A stretch of 64,000 nucleotides of DNA from Nitratireductor sp. ZSWI3 (GCF_024655565.1 NZ_JANKOF010000003.1:1-64000), one strand, 5' to 3'; positions 45,079 to 53,221 are shown, counted from the first letter of the stretch. The notes: generated by a model not told the origin, from the letters alone. Numbers and translations are program-made.

Positions 45079-46241
45079 GAAGCGCTCCCCTCGGCCCTCA
45101 CGACGCGGGAACCGCTGGATGTGGGGGCGCCGGCCGCCTCCACCGGAACGCCCTCGCGGACGTTGTGGATGCCTTGCGTCACCACGAGGTCGCCGTCGGA
45201 GAACTCGGCGTCGACGAGGACGCTGTCGGCATTGCGCTGGATGATGCGCACCGGCTTTTGCCGCGCCGTGCCGTTTTCGACGACCCATACATAGGGCCCG
45301 TCCGAGCTCCACTGGATGGCCAGCGGATCGATGGCCGGGTACGTCTCGCCGGGAAAGCGCATGGAGATGTTGAAAGCCATGCCGGCGCGCAGCCGGTTGT
45401 CGGGATTTTCGATCTGGCCCTCGACCCGAAGGGTGCGGCTTTCCGGGTCGATCCGATTGTCGACGGCAGTGATCTCGCCCTGGTGCTGCGACGAGGCCCT
45501 GGCCACGGAGGTTGCCGCCAGCGGCGATCCGATCTCGACCAGGTCCGCGTAACGTTCGGGAATCCAGAAATCTACCAGGATGCGCGACCGGTCGTCGATC
45601 GTCGCGATTTCCGTGCTGCTGGTAACGTAGCTTCCCGCCGAGATCGGCAGGATGCCGACCGTGCCGTCGATCGGGGCGGTGATGGAGCGGCGCTCCAGCG
45701 CCAGCTCGGCCTCGCGCCTGGCGAGTTCGGCATTCCTCAGCGCCAGTTCGGCCTCGTTCTGCTGCGCCACCGTGACTGTGTTGGTGGTGCGAAGGGCCAT
45801 GATGCGGTCGAGCTTGGTCCTGGCATCGTCGAGCGCGATGATGGCGCGGTCGACGGCGATTTCCTCAGACTCGGAATCGAGTTTGGCGATCAGATCGCCT
45901 TTCTTGACCTCGATGCCCGACGTGACGGCGATCTCGCGAAGGGTTCCCGATGTCAGCGGGTTGACCACCACCGAGCGCAGGGCGCGGCCGGTGCCGATGG
46001 CCGTGAGACGGTCGTTTATCGTCGAAAAGCTGATGGGAGCGGTGACGACGGGGCCCGACGCTCCGGCGCGCGGGCCGCGGCGCTGTCCTTCGGCAGGCGC
46101 TCCTTCGGTGCTTGCCACGGTCTGCCTGGCAAGGCCGATGCGGGCCAGAAAGGCGTTGGAGCCCGGATAGTACCAAAGCCATGCGAGCGCTGCCGCGACA
46201 GCGAGAAGTAGGCAGAGGATCGCCTGTTTCCATAAAGACAT
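45075..46241 (-). CDS. RND efflux periplasmic adaptor (membrane fusion protein)
   Basis: 388 residues with an N-terminal membrane anchor (KQAILCLLLAVAAALAWLWY). The lipoyl/hairpin/beta-barrel architecture is visible: VNPLTSGTLREIAVTSGIEV KKGDLIAKLD at about 95, a Glu/Ala/Arg-rich alpha hairpin (NEAELALRNAELARREAELAL without the full run), then SITAPIDGTVGILPISAG and RTLRVEGQIENPDNRLRAGM. It starts at ATG 46241 after GGAGCG. It is co-translated with the permease. A possible operator palindrome lies upstream at 46376-46401. Confidence 0.93.
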   Translation of the reverse strand: MSLWKQAILCLLLAVAAALAWLWYYPGSNAFLARIGLARQTVASTEGAPAEGQRRGPRAGASGPVVTAPISFSTINDRLTAIGTGRALRSVVVNPLTSGTLREIAVTSGIEVKKGDLIAKLDSESEEIAVDRAIIALDDARTKLDRIMALRTTNTVTVAQQNEAELALRNAELARREAELALERRSITAPIDGTVGILPISAGSYVTSSTEIATIDDRSRILVDFWIPERYADLVEIGSPLAATSVARASSQHQGEITAVDNRIDPESRTLRVEGQIENPDNRLRAGMAFNISMRFPGETYPAIDPLAIQWSSDGPYVWVVENGTARQKPVRIIQRNADSVLVDAEFSDGDLVVTQGIHNVREGVPVEAAGAPTSSGSRVVRAEGSAS

Positions 46242-46375
46242 GCACGCTCCGGCTTGTTGGATCACTGGTGTAAGGCGGTGCCGACAGCCGGTGAACCGAG
46301 CGCATCAGGCGATCGTCTTTATGCCAGCTTCGCTGGAGGTTTTCATCTGTTCTAGTATTAAATTATCGTAAGGTC

Positions 46376-46401
46376 ATGCGCCACAAATGGATGTGGCGCA
46401 T
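46376..46401. promoter_or_regulatory. 10-bp perfect inverted repeat upstream of the RND operon
   Basis: ATGCGCCACA (46376-46385) and TGTGGCGCAT (46392-46401), 6-nt spacer. It lies in the 230-bp gap between the end of kynU and the start of the RND adaptor, both on the minus strand, with an AT-rich stretch immediately downstream in that direction. It may be a repressor site for the pump, or the hairpin ending kynU transcription; no T-run supports the latter. Confidence 0.5.
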
Positions 46402-46471
46402 AGGTCTTGCACGCACAAACGGGACTCCGCCCGGCTGTCACGCACCGCCGGCGCAGGGGGAAGGCTTGCGC

Positions 46472-47701
46472 TCACGTGACCTTTGCACGTCTGTGAAATT
46501 CCGGGCGGTCCCACAGCTTTTCCCGCATGACCCGCTCAAGAACCGTTGCCGCATCCACCACATCGGCGTGGCGCAGATAGAGCGGCGTCATGCCGAACCG
46601 CAGGATGTCGGGGGCCCGGAAGTCGCCGATCACGTTTTCACGGATCAATGCCTGCATGATGGCATACCCTTCCGGGTGGCGGAAGGAGACCTGGCTGCCG
46701 CGCCGCTGGTGGTCCCGCGGCGTGACGAGCTCCAGCCCGGGGCAGCGCCGCTCCACTTCCGCAATGAAGAGATCGCACAGGGATTGGGACTTCGCACGCA
46801 CGAGCTGCATGTCGACGCCCTCGAAGGCGTCGAGCGCCGCATCGATCGAGGAGAGCGAGAGAATGGGCGGAGTGCCGACCATCATGCGGGCAATGCCGCC
46901 CGCCGGCGTGTAGTCCGGCGTGAAGGCAAAGGGGGCCTGGTGGCCCATCCAGCCAGACAATGCCGGTCGCACATGCGGCAGGTGGGCTTGCGCCACATAG
47001 AGGAATGCCGGGGCGCCGGGCCCGCCGTTCAGGTATTTGTAACCACAGCCGATCGCGAAATCCGCCTTCGCCTCTTCAAGATGCACCGGAAACGCGCCGG
47101 CGCTGTGGCAGAGGTCCCAGACCGCCAGCGCGCCCCGTTCGTGCAGCCGTCTCGTGGTTTCGGCCATGTCGTAGCGCCAGCCGGTGCGGTAATCCACCTC
47201 GGTCAGGAGGGCGACCGCGACGGTCTCGTCGATGGCGTCGTGCATGTCGTCCGCCGTCGCGGTGCGCAGCTCGTAGCCCTGGCCGAGCAGGCGGGCGAGA
47301 CCGTCAGCGATGTAGAGGTCCGTCGGGAAGTTGTTGCTGTCGGACAGGATGACGCGCCTTTCCGGGCGCAGCGAAAGCGCGGCGGACAGAATCTTGAACG
47401 CGTTGACGGACGTCGAATCTCCGACCGCCACCGTGTTTTCCGGCGCACCGACAAGGCGAGCGATCTTCGCGGCGACCCGCGCCGGCAGGTCGATCCAGTT
47501 GGCGTCGTTCCAGCCGCGCACCAGATGATCGCCCCATTCGTGCTCGACCACCTCGCGCATGCGCTCGCCGATGCCGGCAGGCATGGCGCCGAGACTGTTG
47601 CCGTCGAGATAGATCACGCCCTCAGGAAGACGGAACCGGGCGCGGAATTCCCGCAGCGGATCCTGCCGGTCTCGCTCATGCGCACTTGTCTCGTCCCGCA
47701 T
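46472..47701 (-). CDS. kynU: Kynureninase
   Basis: A 409-residue PLP enzyme that cleaves kynurenine (or 3-hydroxykynurenine) to anthranilate (or 3-hydroxyanthranilate) and alanine. Motifs: VIYLDGNSLGAMPAG near residue 30, GDSTSVNAFKILSAAL near 95, AVWDLCHSAGAFPVHL near 193, and the PLP-binding Lys in GCGYKYLNGGPGAPAFLY (near 220). The length is typical. It is divergent from a GntR regulator across a 10-bp spaced inverted repeat. Tryptophan dioxygenase and arylformamidase are not in the window. Confidence 0.96.
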   Translation of the reverse strand: MRDETSAHERDRQDPLREFRARFRLPEGVIYLDGNSLGAMPAGIGERMREVVEHEWGDHLVRGWNDANWIDLPARVAAKIARLVGAPENTVAVGDSTSVNAFKILSAALSLRPERRVILSDSNNFPTDLYIADGLARLLGQGYELRTATADDMHDAIDETVAVALLTEVDYRTGWRYDMAETTRRLHERGALAVWDLCHSAGAFPVHLEEAKADFAIGCGYKYLNGGPGAPAFLYVAQAHLPHVRPALSGWMGHQAPFAFTPDYTPAGGIARMMVGTPPILSLSSIDAALDAFEGVDMQLVRAKSQSLCDLFIAEVERRCPGLELVTPRDHQRRGSQVSFRHPEGYAIMQALIRENVIGDFRAPDILRFGMTPLYLRHADVVDAATVLERVMREKLWDRPEFHRRAKVT

Positions 47702-47740
47702 ATCCTGATTTCTTCCTCCGTGCTCATTTGATCAAGATGG

Positions 47741-47800
47741 ATTGTGCCGAAGAATTATATATATTGTGATGGATTATATGAAATCATGGGTCGGCACAAT
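47741..47800. promoter_or_regulatory. Spaced inverted repeat in the kynU-gntR divergent control region
   Basis: ATTGTGCCGA (47741-47750) and its exact reverse complement TCGGCACAAT (47791-47800) are 40 bp apart. The AT-rich middle (TATATAT around 47757-47764) could hold the -10 elements. A TTGATCAA palindrome (47728-47735) lies beside it. The layout suggests a paired operator for the adjacent GntR protein. Confidence 0.55.
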
Positions 47801-48725
47801 GGCTGATGATGGTGGGCGGAGGGTCGAGGCCGCCTTGACCGCTCTCAGGCGCGACATCGTGAGCGGCGTTCTGGCGCCCGATGCGCCGTTGCGCCTGATG
47901 GCTCTGTCGAAGCGATACGACATCGGCTACACCCCGCTTCGCGAGGCGCTGTCCCGCCTCGAGGCAACGGGGCTGGTGGTTCTGCAACCAAACCGCGGCT
48001 ACCGGGTCGCCCCGGTTTCGCTGACGGAACTGGAGGATCTCGAACAGGCACGCAGCGTGGTCGAGACGGCGCTGCTCGAAGATGCGATCGCCTGTGGCGA
48101 TCTCGCCTGGGAGAGCGGCATCGTGGCCGCGCATCACAAGCTCACCGGCGCGGCGAGGGCGCTGACTCGAGAGGGCCGTGCAATCGCCTATGGCGCCGCC
48201 GCGGTACCCCCACCCCTTACCCCTCCCCTCAAGGGGGAGGGGGACGATCGGGCGCACCCCCTGACTTCCCTCCCCCTTGAGGGGAGGGATCGAGGGTGGG
48301 GGTCGCAGGCGCAGCCTGCAAGAAAGATCCTAGGCGATTGCCCTGCCGGAGAGGGCAATGGCGTTGCAGCCTGGATGGAGGCGCACGACGCCTTCCATCA
48401 GGCGCTTTTGGCGGCCGCCCGCTCCTCCTGGCTGAAGTCGTTTCAGCGACAGGTCAGCGAGCAGTTGCGGCGCCACCACCAGGCGCTGCTGTTTCATCCC
48501 GGCATGGGGAAGCCGACCGGGGAGGGCGGCCACGACGCACGGACGCAAGAGCTGTTGCGACAGGCACTCGCCCTCGATCACCACACGCAACTGATGAATG
48601 CAGCCCTTGCCAGGGACACGCCGTCGGCGCTGAACCTCATGCGCGCGCATGTGCAGTTCACGTTGATGGTCTATCGCTCGGTCGCCGCGCAAGGGACGCC
48701 GGGGGAGGGAGGCGCCCATCGTTGA
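47799..48725 (+). CDS. FadR-type GntR regulator with an in-frame palindromic-repeat insertion
   Basis: About 308 residues from ATG 47799; in-frame ATGs at 47769 and 47778 are alternatives. The winged helix (ALSKRYDIGYTPLREALSRLE, without the last residue; wing LQPNRGYRVAPVS) and the FCD effector domain (HDAFHQALLAAARSSWL, LDHHTQLMNAALARDT) are both recognisable. FadR-type proteins are normally about 220-250 residues. The excess is a Pro/Gly/Lys-rich stretch at about residues 136-174, coded by a palindromic repeat between two FCD helices. The frame is intact. It probably controls the divergent kynU and the permease downstream. Confidence 0.88.
   Translation: MADDGGRRVEAALTALRRDIVSGVLAPDAPLRLMALSKRYDIGYTPLREALSRLEATGLVVLQPNRGYRVAPVSLTELEDLEQARSVVETALLEDAIACGDLAWESGIVAAHHKLTGAARALTREGRAIAYGAAAVPPPLTPPLKGEGDDRAHPLTSLPLEGRDRGWGSQAQPARKILGDCPAGEGNGVAAWMEAHDAFHQALLAAARSSWLKSFQRQVSEQLRRHHQALLFHPGMGKPTGEGGHDARTQELLRQALALDHHTQLMNAALARDTPSALNLMRAHVQFTLMVYRSVAAQGTPGEGGAHR
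48206..48319. repeat. Palindromic repeat inserted in frame within the GntR coding sequence
   Basis: Outer arms ACCCCCACCC (48206-48215) and GGGTGGGGGT (48294-48303) are exact reverse complements. Inside are two smaller hairpins: a 9-bp stem 48220-48228/48234-48242 with loop TCAAG, and an 8-bp stem 48268-48275/48281-48288 with loop CTTGA. A third hairpin GCAGGC-GCA-GCCTGC follows (48305-48319). The TCAAG-centred core matches the element at 27293-27450. It encodes a segment with no counterpart in other GntR proteins while preserving the reading frame. Confidence 0.85.
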
Positions 48726-48780
48726 GACGGGCAGAGGCTTTCGTGTTTTCAGCAAGCGATAATGGGAGGATCGCATCGCG

Positions 48781-49455
48781 ATGCCGGGATTCGTCGACAC
48801 GTTCTTGAACGCGGATGTGCTCGTGCGCATCTTTCCCATGCTTCTCAGGGGTGTGGGCAACACGGTGCTGCTTGCGCTCACCACCATCATCCTGGGTGGC
48901 CTCGCCGGCGTGCTGATCTGCCTTGCCCGCCTTTACGCGCCCAAGCCGGTGCGGGTCCTGGCGGTGCTTCACGTCGACATCTTTCGCGCCTTGCCGATTC
49001 TCGTGGTGCTGGTGCTGATCTATTACGCGCTGCCCTTCGTCGGCATCAGGCTCAACGCCTTCACCTCGGCGACGATGGCGCTGGGGCTGGTTTTCTCGGC
49101 CTTCACCGCCGAGGTCTTCCGGGCCGGCATCCAGTCGATCCCGCCCGGGCAGACGGAAGCCGCCAAGGCGTTGGGCATGCCCTTCTGGGCGATCATCTAC
49201 AAGGTGATCCTGCCGCAGGCGTTCCGGGTCGCTATTCCCCCGCACACGAGCAATTCCGTGGCGATCGCCAAGGACACCTCGCTGGCTTCCGTCGTGGCGA
49301 TGCCGGACCTGCTCAAGCAGGCGACGGATGCGCAGGCGCTGACGGCAAACCCGACACCGCTGATCGCCGCCGCGGTGATGTATCTCATCGTCCTGTGGCC
49401 GCTGGTGCGGCTCGTCTCCTATCTGGAGGAGCGCTTCCGCACGGTCAGGCACTGA
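48781..49455 (+). CDS. Polar amino acid-type ABC transporter permease (HisM/GlnP family), orphan
   Basis: A 224-residue membrane protein with about five helices (VGNTVLLALTTIILGGLAGV; LPILVVLVLIYYALPFV). It has the EAA coupling loop FRAGIQSIPPGQTEAAKALG (near residue 118) and the ATPase-contact IPPHTSNSVAIAKDTSLAS. No receptor or ATPase gene is adjacent, so partners must be elsewhere. It begins 55 bp after the GntR gene on the same strand and may share its control, which suggests a role in uptake linked to kynurenine or tryptophan breakdown; that is inference. Confidence 0.9.
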   Translation: MPGFVDTFLNADVLVRIFPMLLRGVGNTVLLALTTIILGGLAGVLICLARLYAPKPVRVLAVLHVDIFRALPILVVLVLIYYALPFVGIRLNAFTSATMALGLVFSAFTAEVFRAGIQSIPPGQTEAAKALGMPFWAIIYKVILPQAFRVAIPPHTSNSVAIAKDTSLASVVAMPDLLKQATDAQALTANPTPLIAAAVMYLIVLWPLVRLVSYLEERFRTVRH

Positions 49456-49513
49456 CCGCACGCCTCTCCCGCACCCGTTCCGGGCTGGAGCCTGTCGCGA
49501 AGTTTTGAAAGGA

Positions 49514-49588
<75 letters not shown>

Positions 49589-49703
49589 ATCCGACGCGGG
49601 CATAGACCACATATTCGCAGTCGGCGTCAATAGAGGATTGAAGCGATTTTTCGCTTCCCAGCGAGCACGCGAAAACGGCCGCCGCGGGTCTCCCGCTTCA
49701 AGC

Positions 49704-50066
49704 CTAAGCAGCCTGCAGCAGCTTTTCCACCTCGTTCACCAGATCGCGCAGGTGAAAGGGCTTGGAAAGCACCTTCGCATCGCGTGGTGCGTTGGAATCG
49801 GGGTTGAGCGCAACGGCCGCGAAGCCGGTGATGAACATCACCTTCAGGTCGGGATCGATCTCGGTCGCGCGGCGCGCCAGTTCGATACCGTCCATCTCGG
49901 GCATGACGATATCGGTCAGAAGCAGAGAGAAAGGCTCCTCGCGCAACCGCTCATAGGCGCCTGCACCGTTGTCGAAGTCGACCACTTCGTACCCCGCCCG
50001 CTCAAGCGCCTTCACCAGAAAGCGCCGCATGTCATTGTCGTCTTCCGCCAGGAGAATCCGTGCCAT
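49704..50066 (-). CDS. cpdR: Single-domain response regulator CpdR
   Basis: A 120-residue receiver with no output domain. The acidic pocket LLAEDDND, the phospho-acceptor Asp52 in LLLTDIVMPEMDG, Thr in MFITGFAAVAL and Lys in LSKPFHLRDL are intact. Sequence and length match CpdR, which in its unphosphorylated form directs ClpXP substrates for degradation in the alphaproteobacterial cell cycle. The protein ends in Ala-Ala, as in Caulobacter CpdR, where these residues allow its own proteolysis. The ATG at 50069 is an equal alternative start. It is divergent from the N-formylglutamate amidohydrolase gene. Confidence 0.9.
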   Translation of the reverse strand: MARILLAEDDNDMRRFLVKALERAGYEVVDFDNGAGAYERLREEPFSLLLTDIVMPEMDGIELARRATEIDPDLKVMFITGFAAVALNPDSNAPRDAKVLSKPFHLRDLVNEVEKLLQAA

Positions 50067-50152
50067 CATGTCGTCCGAATTGTGCAAGAGCGGCCGTCCC
50101 GCAAACCGCATCACTGTGTTTAGCTATATGATTCTCACGTGGTAAATATCAA

Positions 50153-51142
50153 GTGAATCCCGCCATGCAAGAGCCGAATGCGGGCTGGACAGGGGCTGTC
50201 GCCGGTGGCAGGCTTCACAATGATGTCATGAGGCTGGAGGCGCCGACACGGATGAATGCGGTTGCGGACTTCGAGCAGGTTCCGGCCTTTGAGGTGCTTA
50301 CACCGACCTCACAAACCGTTCCTTTCGTGTTCAATTCGCCTCACAGCGGGCGGCACTATCCTCACCGGTTTCTGGCGATGAGCCGCCTCGACGCGTCCAT
50401 GATCCGGCGGTCCGAGGACTGTTATGTCGACGAGCTGTTCTCCGGCGTCGTCGGCTGCGGAGCCCCCCTGCTCACGGCCAATTTCCCACGCGCCTATCTC
50501 GACGTGAACCGCGAGCCGTGGGAGCTCGATCCGCGCATGTTCAGCGATCCGGTGCCGCCGTTCGCCAACATCCGCTCGCCGCGCGTGGCCGGTGGGCTGG
50601 GCACCGTCCCGAAACTGGTCGGCGAGGGGCTGGACATCTATTCGGGGCGCCTGCCCCTTTCGGAAGCGAGGTCGCGCATCGAGGCGATCTACATGCCCTA
50701 TCACGACTGCCTGAAGCGCCTGCTGATCGATACGCACTGCGCCTTCGGCGTCGGCATCCTGATCGACTGCCACTCCATGCCGGCCGGCATCCGCTCCGGC
50801 GAGGGCGCGCTGCGGCCGGACTTCATCATCGGCGATCGTTTCGGCGTTTCGGCGTCTCCTGCCCTGACGGAATGCGTCATCGGGCTCTTATCGGCGCGCG
50901 GCTATTGCGTGATTCACAACAAGCCCTATGCCGGCGGGTTCATCACCGAACATTACGGCCGGCCGGCCCAGGGGCTGCATGCGGTGCAGATCGAGGTCAA
51001 TCGCGGGCTCTACATGAACGAGCGCACACTGGAGAAGACAGCGGGTTTTCATGCCCTGATGGACGATCTCAGCGATTTTGCCCGCGAGCTGATGGTGATT
51101 GCGGGGCAGCATTTCGCTGACGTTCCGCTGGCCGCCGAATAA
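50153..51142 (+). CDS. N-formylglutamate amidohydrolase
   Basis: 329 residues from GTG 50153; ATG 50228 or 50252 are plausible shorter starts because the first 30 residues are poorly conserved-looking. The family motifs are VFNSPHSGRHYP (near residue 58), EDCYVDELFSG, FPRAYLDVNREPWELD and ILIDCHSMP (near 205). The enzyme hydrolyses N-formyl-L-glutamate to formate and glutamate, the last step of one histidine degradation branch, though some homologues act on N-formyl-aspartate. It is separate from any hut cluster here. The alpha-r8-like sRNA is encoded downstream on the other strand. Confidence 0.93.
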   Translation: MNPAMQEPNAGWTGAVAGGRLHNDVMRLEAPTRMNAVADFEQVPAFEVLTPTSQTVPFVFNSPHSGRHYPHRFLAMSRLDASMIRRSEDCYVDELFSGVVGCGAPLLTANFPRAYLDVNREPWELDPRMFSDPVPPFANIRSPRVAGGLGTVPKLVGEGLDIYSGRLPLSEARSRIEAIYMPYHDCLKRLLIDTHCAFGVGILIDCHSMPAGIRSGEGALRPDFIIGDRFGVSASPALTECVIGLLSARGYCVIHNKPYAGGFITEHYGRPAQGLHAVQIEVNRGLYMNERTLEKTAGFHALMDDLSDFARELMVIAGQHFADVPLAAE

Positions 51143-51165
51143 CCGCGCGGAACTTGTTGCGCTGC

Positions 51166-51254
51166 AAAAAAAAAAGACCGCATCGCCTGGCGACGCGGTC
51201 TAAAGTCTAGGGAGGAAACGCCCAAAAGGGCATTAGGCAGAACAACTGCCCGAT
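51166..51254 (-). ncRNA. suhB / alpha-r8 (MmgR-like) small RNA
   Basis: A minus-strand transcript of about 80-90 nt can be drawn from the promoter at 51258-51285 to a 10-U tail (51166-51175). It folds into three hairpins: GGCAG/CTGCC (51236-51250), GCCC-TTTT-GGGC (51220-51231) and a GC-rich terminator stem (51175-51201). A single-stranded TTTCCTCCCTAGAC between hairpins 2 and 3 is an anti-Shine-Dalgarno-like seed. This architecture, size and position next to an inositol monophosphatase-family gene match the suhB/alpha-r8 family, whose Sinorhizobium member MmgR limits polyhydroxybutyrate. Family assignment is from memory of the pattern. Confidence 0.8.
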
Positions 51255-51257
51255 CAA

Positions 51258-51285
51258 AGTTTATGTTGCGCTGCACAATTGTCAA
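51258..51285 (-). promoter_or_regulatory. Promoter of the alpha-r8-like sRNA
   Basis: On the minus strand TTGACA (51285-51280), 16-nt spacer, TAAACT (51263-51258). Transcription would start near 51252-51254, giving an RNA of the expected size. Confidence 0.7.
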
Positions 51286-51387
51286 GCGCTTTACCGGTCA
51301 TTCACCATTGCAAAGCCGGAGGGCTGTGGCAAAAGAGGCCGATTGCCGGACCGGCCGGATTTCGGCCGGCTGCCTGAGGAGATATCG

Positions 51388-52158
51388 ATGACGATCACGC
51401 CGGCCCTGATGCGCCGCATTGCCGAGGCGGCTGCTGCGGAAACCCTGCCGCGGTTTCGCCGCCCGGCTCTGATCGACAACAAGCTGGCCTGCGGGTTCGA
51501 CCCGGTAACGGAAGCCGACCGCGAAGCAGAACGCGTGATCAGGACCCTGATTGCCGAGGCCTATCCGGATCATGGCATCCATGGCGAGGAGTTCGGGCTC
51601 GAGCGGGAAGGGAGCGCCCACCGCTGGATCATCGATCCGATCGACGGCACGCGCGCCTTCATCTCCGGCCTTCCCCTGTGGGGAACCCTGGTGGGGCTGA
51701 CGGTCGAGGGCCGTGCAGTGGCGGGCCTGATGTCCCAGCCCTTCACGGGCGAGCTGTTCTATGCCTGCGGCGAGGGCACCCACTATGAGGGCCCGGGCGG
51801 CAACCGGCGTCTTTCGGTGCGCGACACGACCGTCCTCTCGGATGCAACGCTCTGCACCACCACGCCGGCACTGTTCGATCCGCTGCGGCGCGCGGCCTAC
51901 GACCGGGTGGAGGCGGGCGTGTGCCTGGCGCGCTATGGCACCGATTGCTACGCCTATGCCATGCTGGCGGCCGGTCAGGTGGACCTGGTGATCGAGGCGG
52001 GGCTGCAGCCATACGATATCGTCGCCCTCATTCCCGTCATCGAGCAGGCGGGCGGCATCATAACGACCTGGGCGGGCGGGCGCGCGGAAGGCGGTGGCGA
52101 CATTCTTGCGGCAGCAACGCCGCAACTGCACGAACAGGCGATGGCGCTGCTGCGGTAG
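51388..52158 (+). CDS. hisN: Inositol monophosphatase family protein, probable histidinol-phosphatase HisN
   Basis: 256 residues from the ATG after TGAGGAG; the longer frame is not needed. The metal-dependent phosphatase motifs are present: DPVTEADREAERVI, GIHGEEFG (metal-binding Glu near 67), IDPIDGTRAFISGLPLWGTL (near 88) and GLQPYDIVALIPVIEQAGG (Asp near 215). The FISGLPLWG form and overall length fit the HisN histidinol-phosphatase clade more than true SuhB. That would make it the penultimate step in histidine synthesis; the other his genes are not here. Confidence 0.88.
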   Translation: MTITPALMRRIAEAAAAETLPRFRRPALIDNKLACGFDPVTEADREAERVIRTLIAEAYPDHGIHGEEFGLEREGSAHRWIIDPIDGTRAFISGLPLWGTLVGLTVEGRAVAGLMSQPFTGELFYACGEGTHYEGPGGNRRLSVRDTTVLSDATLCTTTPALFDPLRRAAYDRVEAGVCLARYGTDCYAYAMLAAGQVDLVIEAGLQPYDIVALIPVIEQAGGIITTWAGGRAEGGGDILAAATPQLHEQAMALLR

Positions 52159-52161
52159 AGT

Positions 52162-53121
52162 TCACAGCCAGGGCTGGCCGTCATTGTCGGCAAAGGCCTC
52201 GAACGCAGCCAACACCTGCTCCCGATAAAAATCAGCCTCCTGCAGAAGTTCATGGCGGCCGCCGTCGATGGTCAGCAACGAGGCGCTGCGCAGGCGCCGA
52301 ACGTAGCGCTCTATGGCAAGGGTCGAGACGACGCGTTCGCGGCCGGCCGCCAGGAACAGCGTTGGGATGTGGATTTCAGCCATGAAGGCCGGAGCGGTGA
52401 CCGTTTCGATCGCCTTGAACATGGCGCGCGTCCAGGCGACGGTCGGGCCGTTGATGGCCAGGTCCGGCCTTTGCAGAACGACGGCCCGGTTGCGCTCGAA
52501 ACGCTTCGCGTCGGTGCTGAGAGCGGCATCCGAAAAGAGCGGGGTCTTTCCGCGCCGGCTGCGCCCGGGCATGTAGAGCTTGCCCAGACCGATCGCATAG
52601 AGAAACCCGGCGAGCCGTTCCACCCAGCGGGCGGCGGCCGGCTTTGCGTAGAGGCCGAGCAGCGGTGCGCACAGAACCATCCTCCGCACCCGATTGGTCA
52701 GGTTGGGGGTGGCGAGCAGGGCGATCAGCGCACCGGTGGAATGGGCGAGGATGTAATAGGGACCGCGGCAGTCCGGCAGCACGACGGACTGGAAGAATGC
52801 GTCGAGGTCGCGAACATAGTCACTGAAGTTCTCGATGTAGCCGCGATCCGGATCGCGCAGCAGCCTGTCCGAGCCTCCTTGCCCGCGCCAGTCGAGAATC
52901 GCCGAGCCGTAACCGCGCCGGAGAAGATCCTGTGCCGTTTCCAGATATTTCTCGATGAACTCGTTGCGCCCCGGCAGGATGACGACCGTGCCTTTGCCGG
53001 AGGGGGTGGGCGCCGGCACGCGCGCATAGCGCAAACGGCAGCCGTCCGCCGTCTCGATCAGGCCGGCGTCTGTGCCCTTCGGGATCGGGTTCTCCGGAAT
53101 CTCGACGAGAAGGTCGGCCAT
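52162..53121 (-). CDS. Alpha/beta hydrolase (lysophospholipase-like)
   Basis: A 319-residue cytosolic protein. It has the oxyanion segment VVILPGRNEFIEKYLETAQD, the DWRGQGGSDR loop and a nucleophile elbow AHSTGALIALL (Ser near residue 127, in place of the usual GHSxG first Gly). The catalytic His is in IDGGRHELLQE near the C-terminus. The acid position AAGRERVVS has Glu or Arg where Asp is usual, so the triad is slightly variant. It resembles PldB-type monoglyceride/lysophospholipases. It converges on hisN with only 3 bp between stops. Confidence 0.9.
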   Translation of the reverse strand: MADLLVEIPENPIPKGTDAGLIETADGCRLRYARVPAPTPSGKGTVVILPGRNEFIEKYLETAQDLLRRGYGSAILDWRGQGGSDRLLRDPDRGYIENFSDYVRDLDAFFQSVVLPDCRGPYYILAHSTGALIALLATPNLTNRVRRMVLCAPLLGLYAKPAAARWVERLAGFLYAIGLGKLYMPGRSRRGKTPLFSDAALSTDAKRFERNRAVVLQRPDLAINGPTVAWTRAMFKAIETVTAPAFMAEIHIPTLFLAAGRERVVSTLAIERYVRRLRSASLLTIDGGRHELLQEADFYREQVLAAFEAFADNDGQPWL

Positions 53122-53221
53122 GCGGGGGTGACTGCCTCAGATGCGTTCAACGACGGCACGTGCCGAGTGATACTGGTGGACGCGCCGATAGGCAAGAATG
53201 AGCGGTCTCTGACAGACGAAT

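Noticed and set aside
45079..45312. A 78-codon N-terminal extension of the RND permease
   Set aside because: Arg/Gly-rich sequence is the wrong frame of the adaptor gene's 3' end; the GTGA overlap and family length set the start at 45078.
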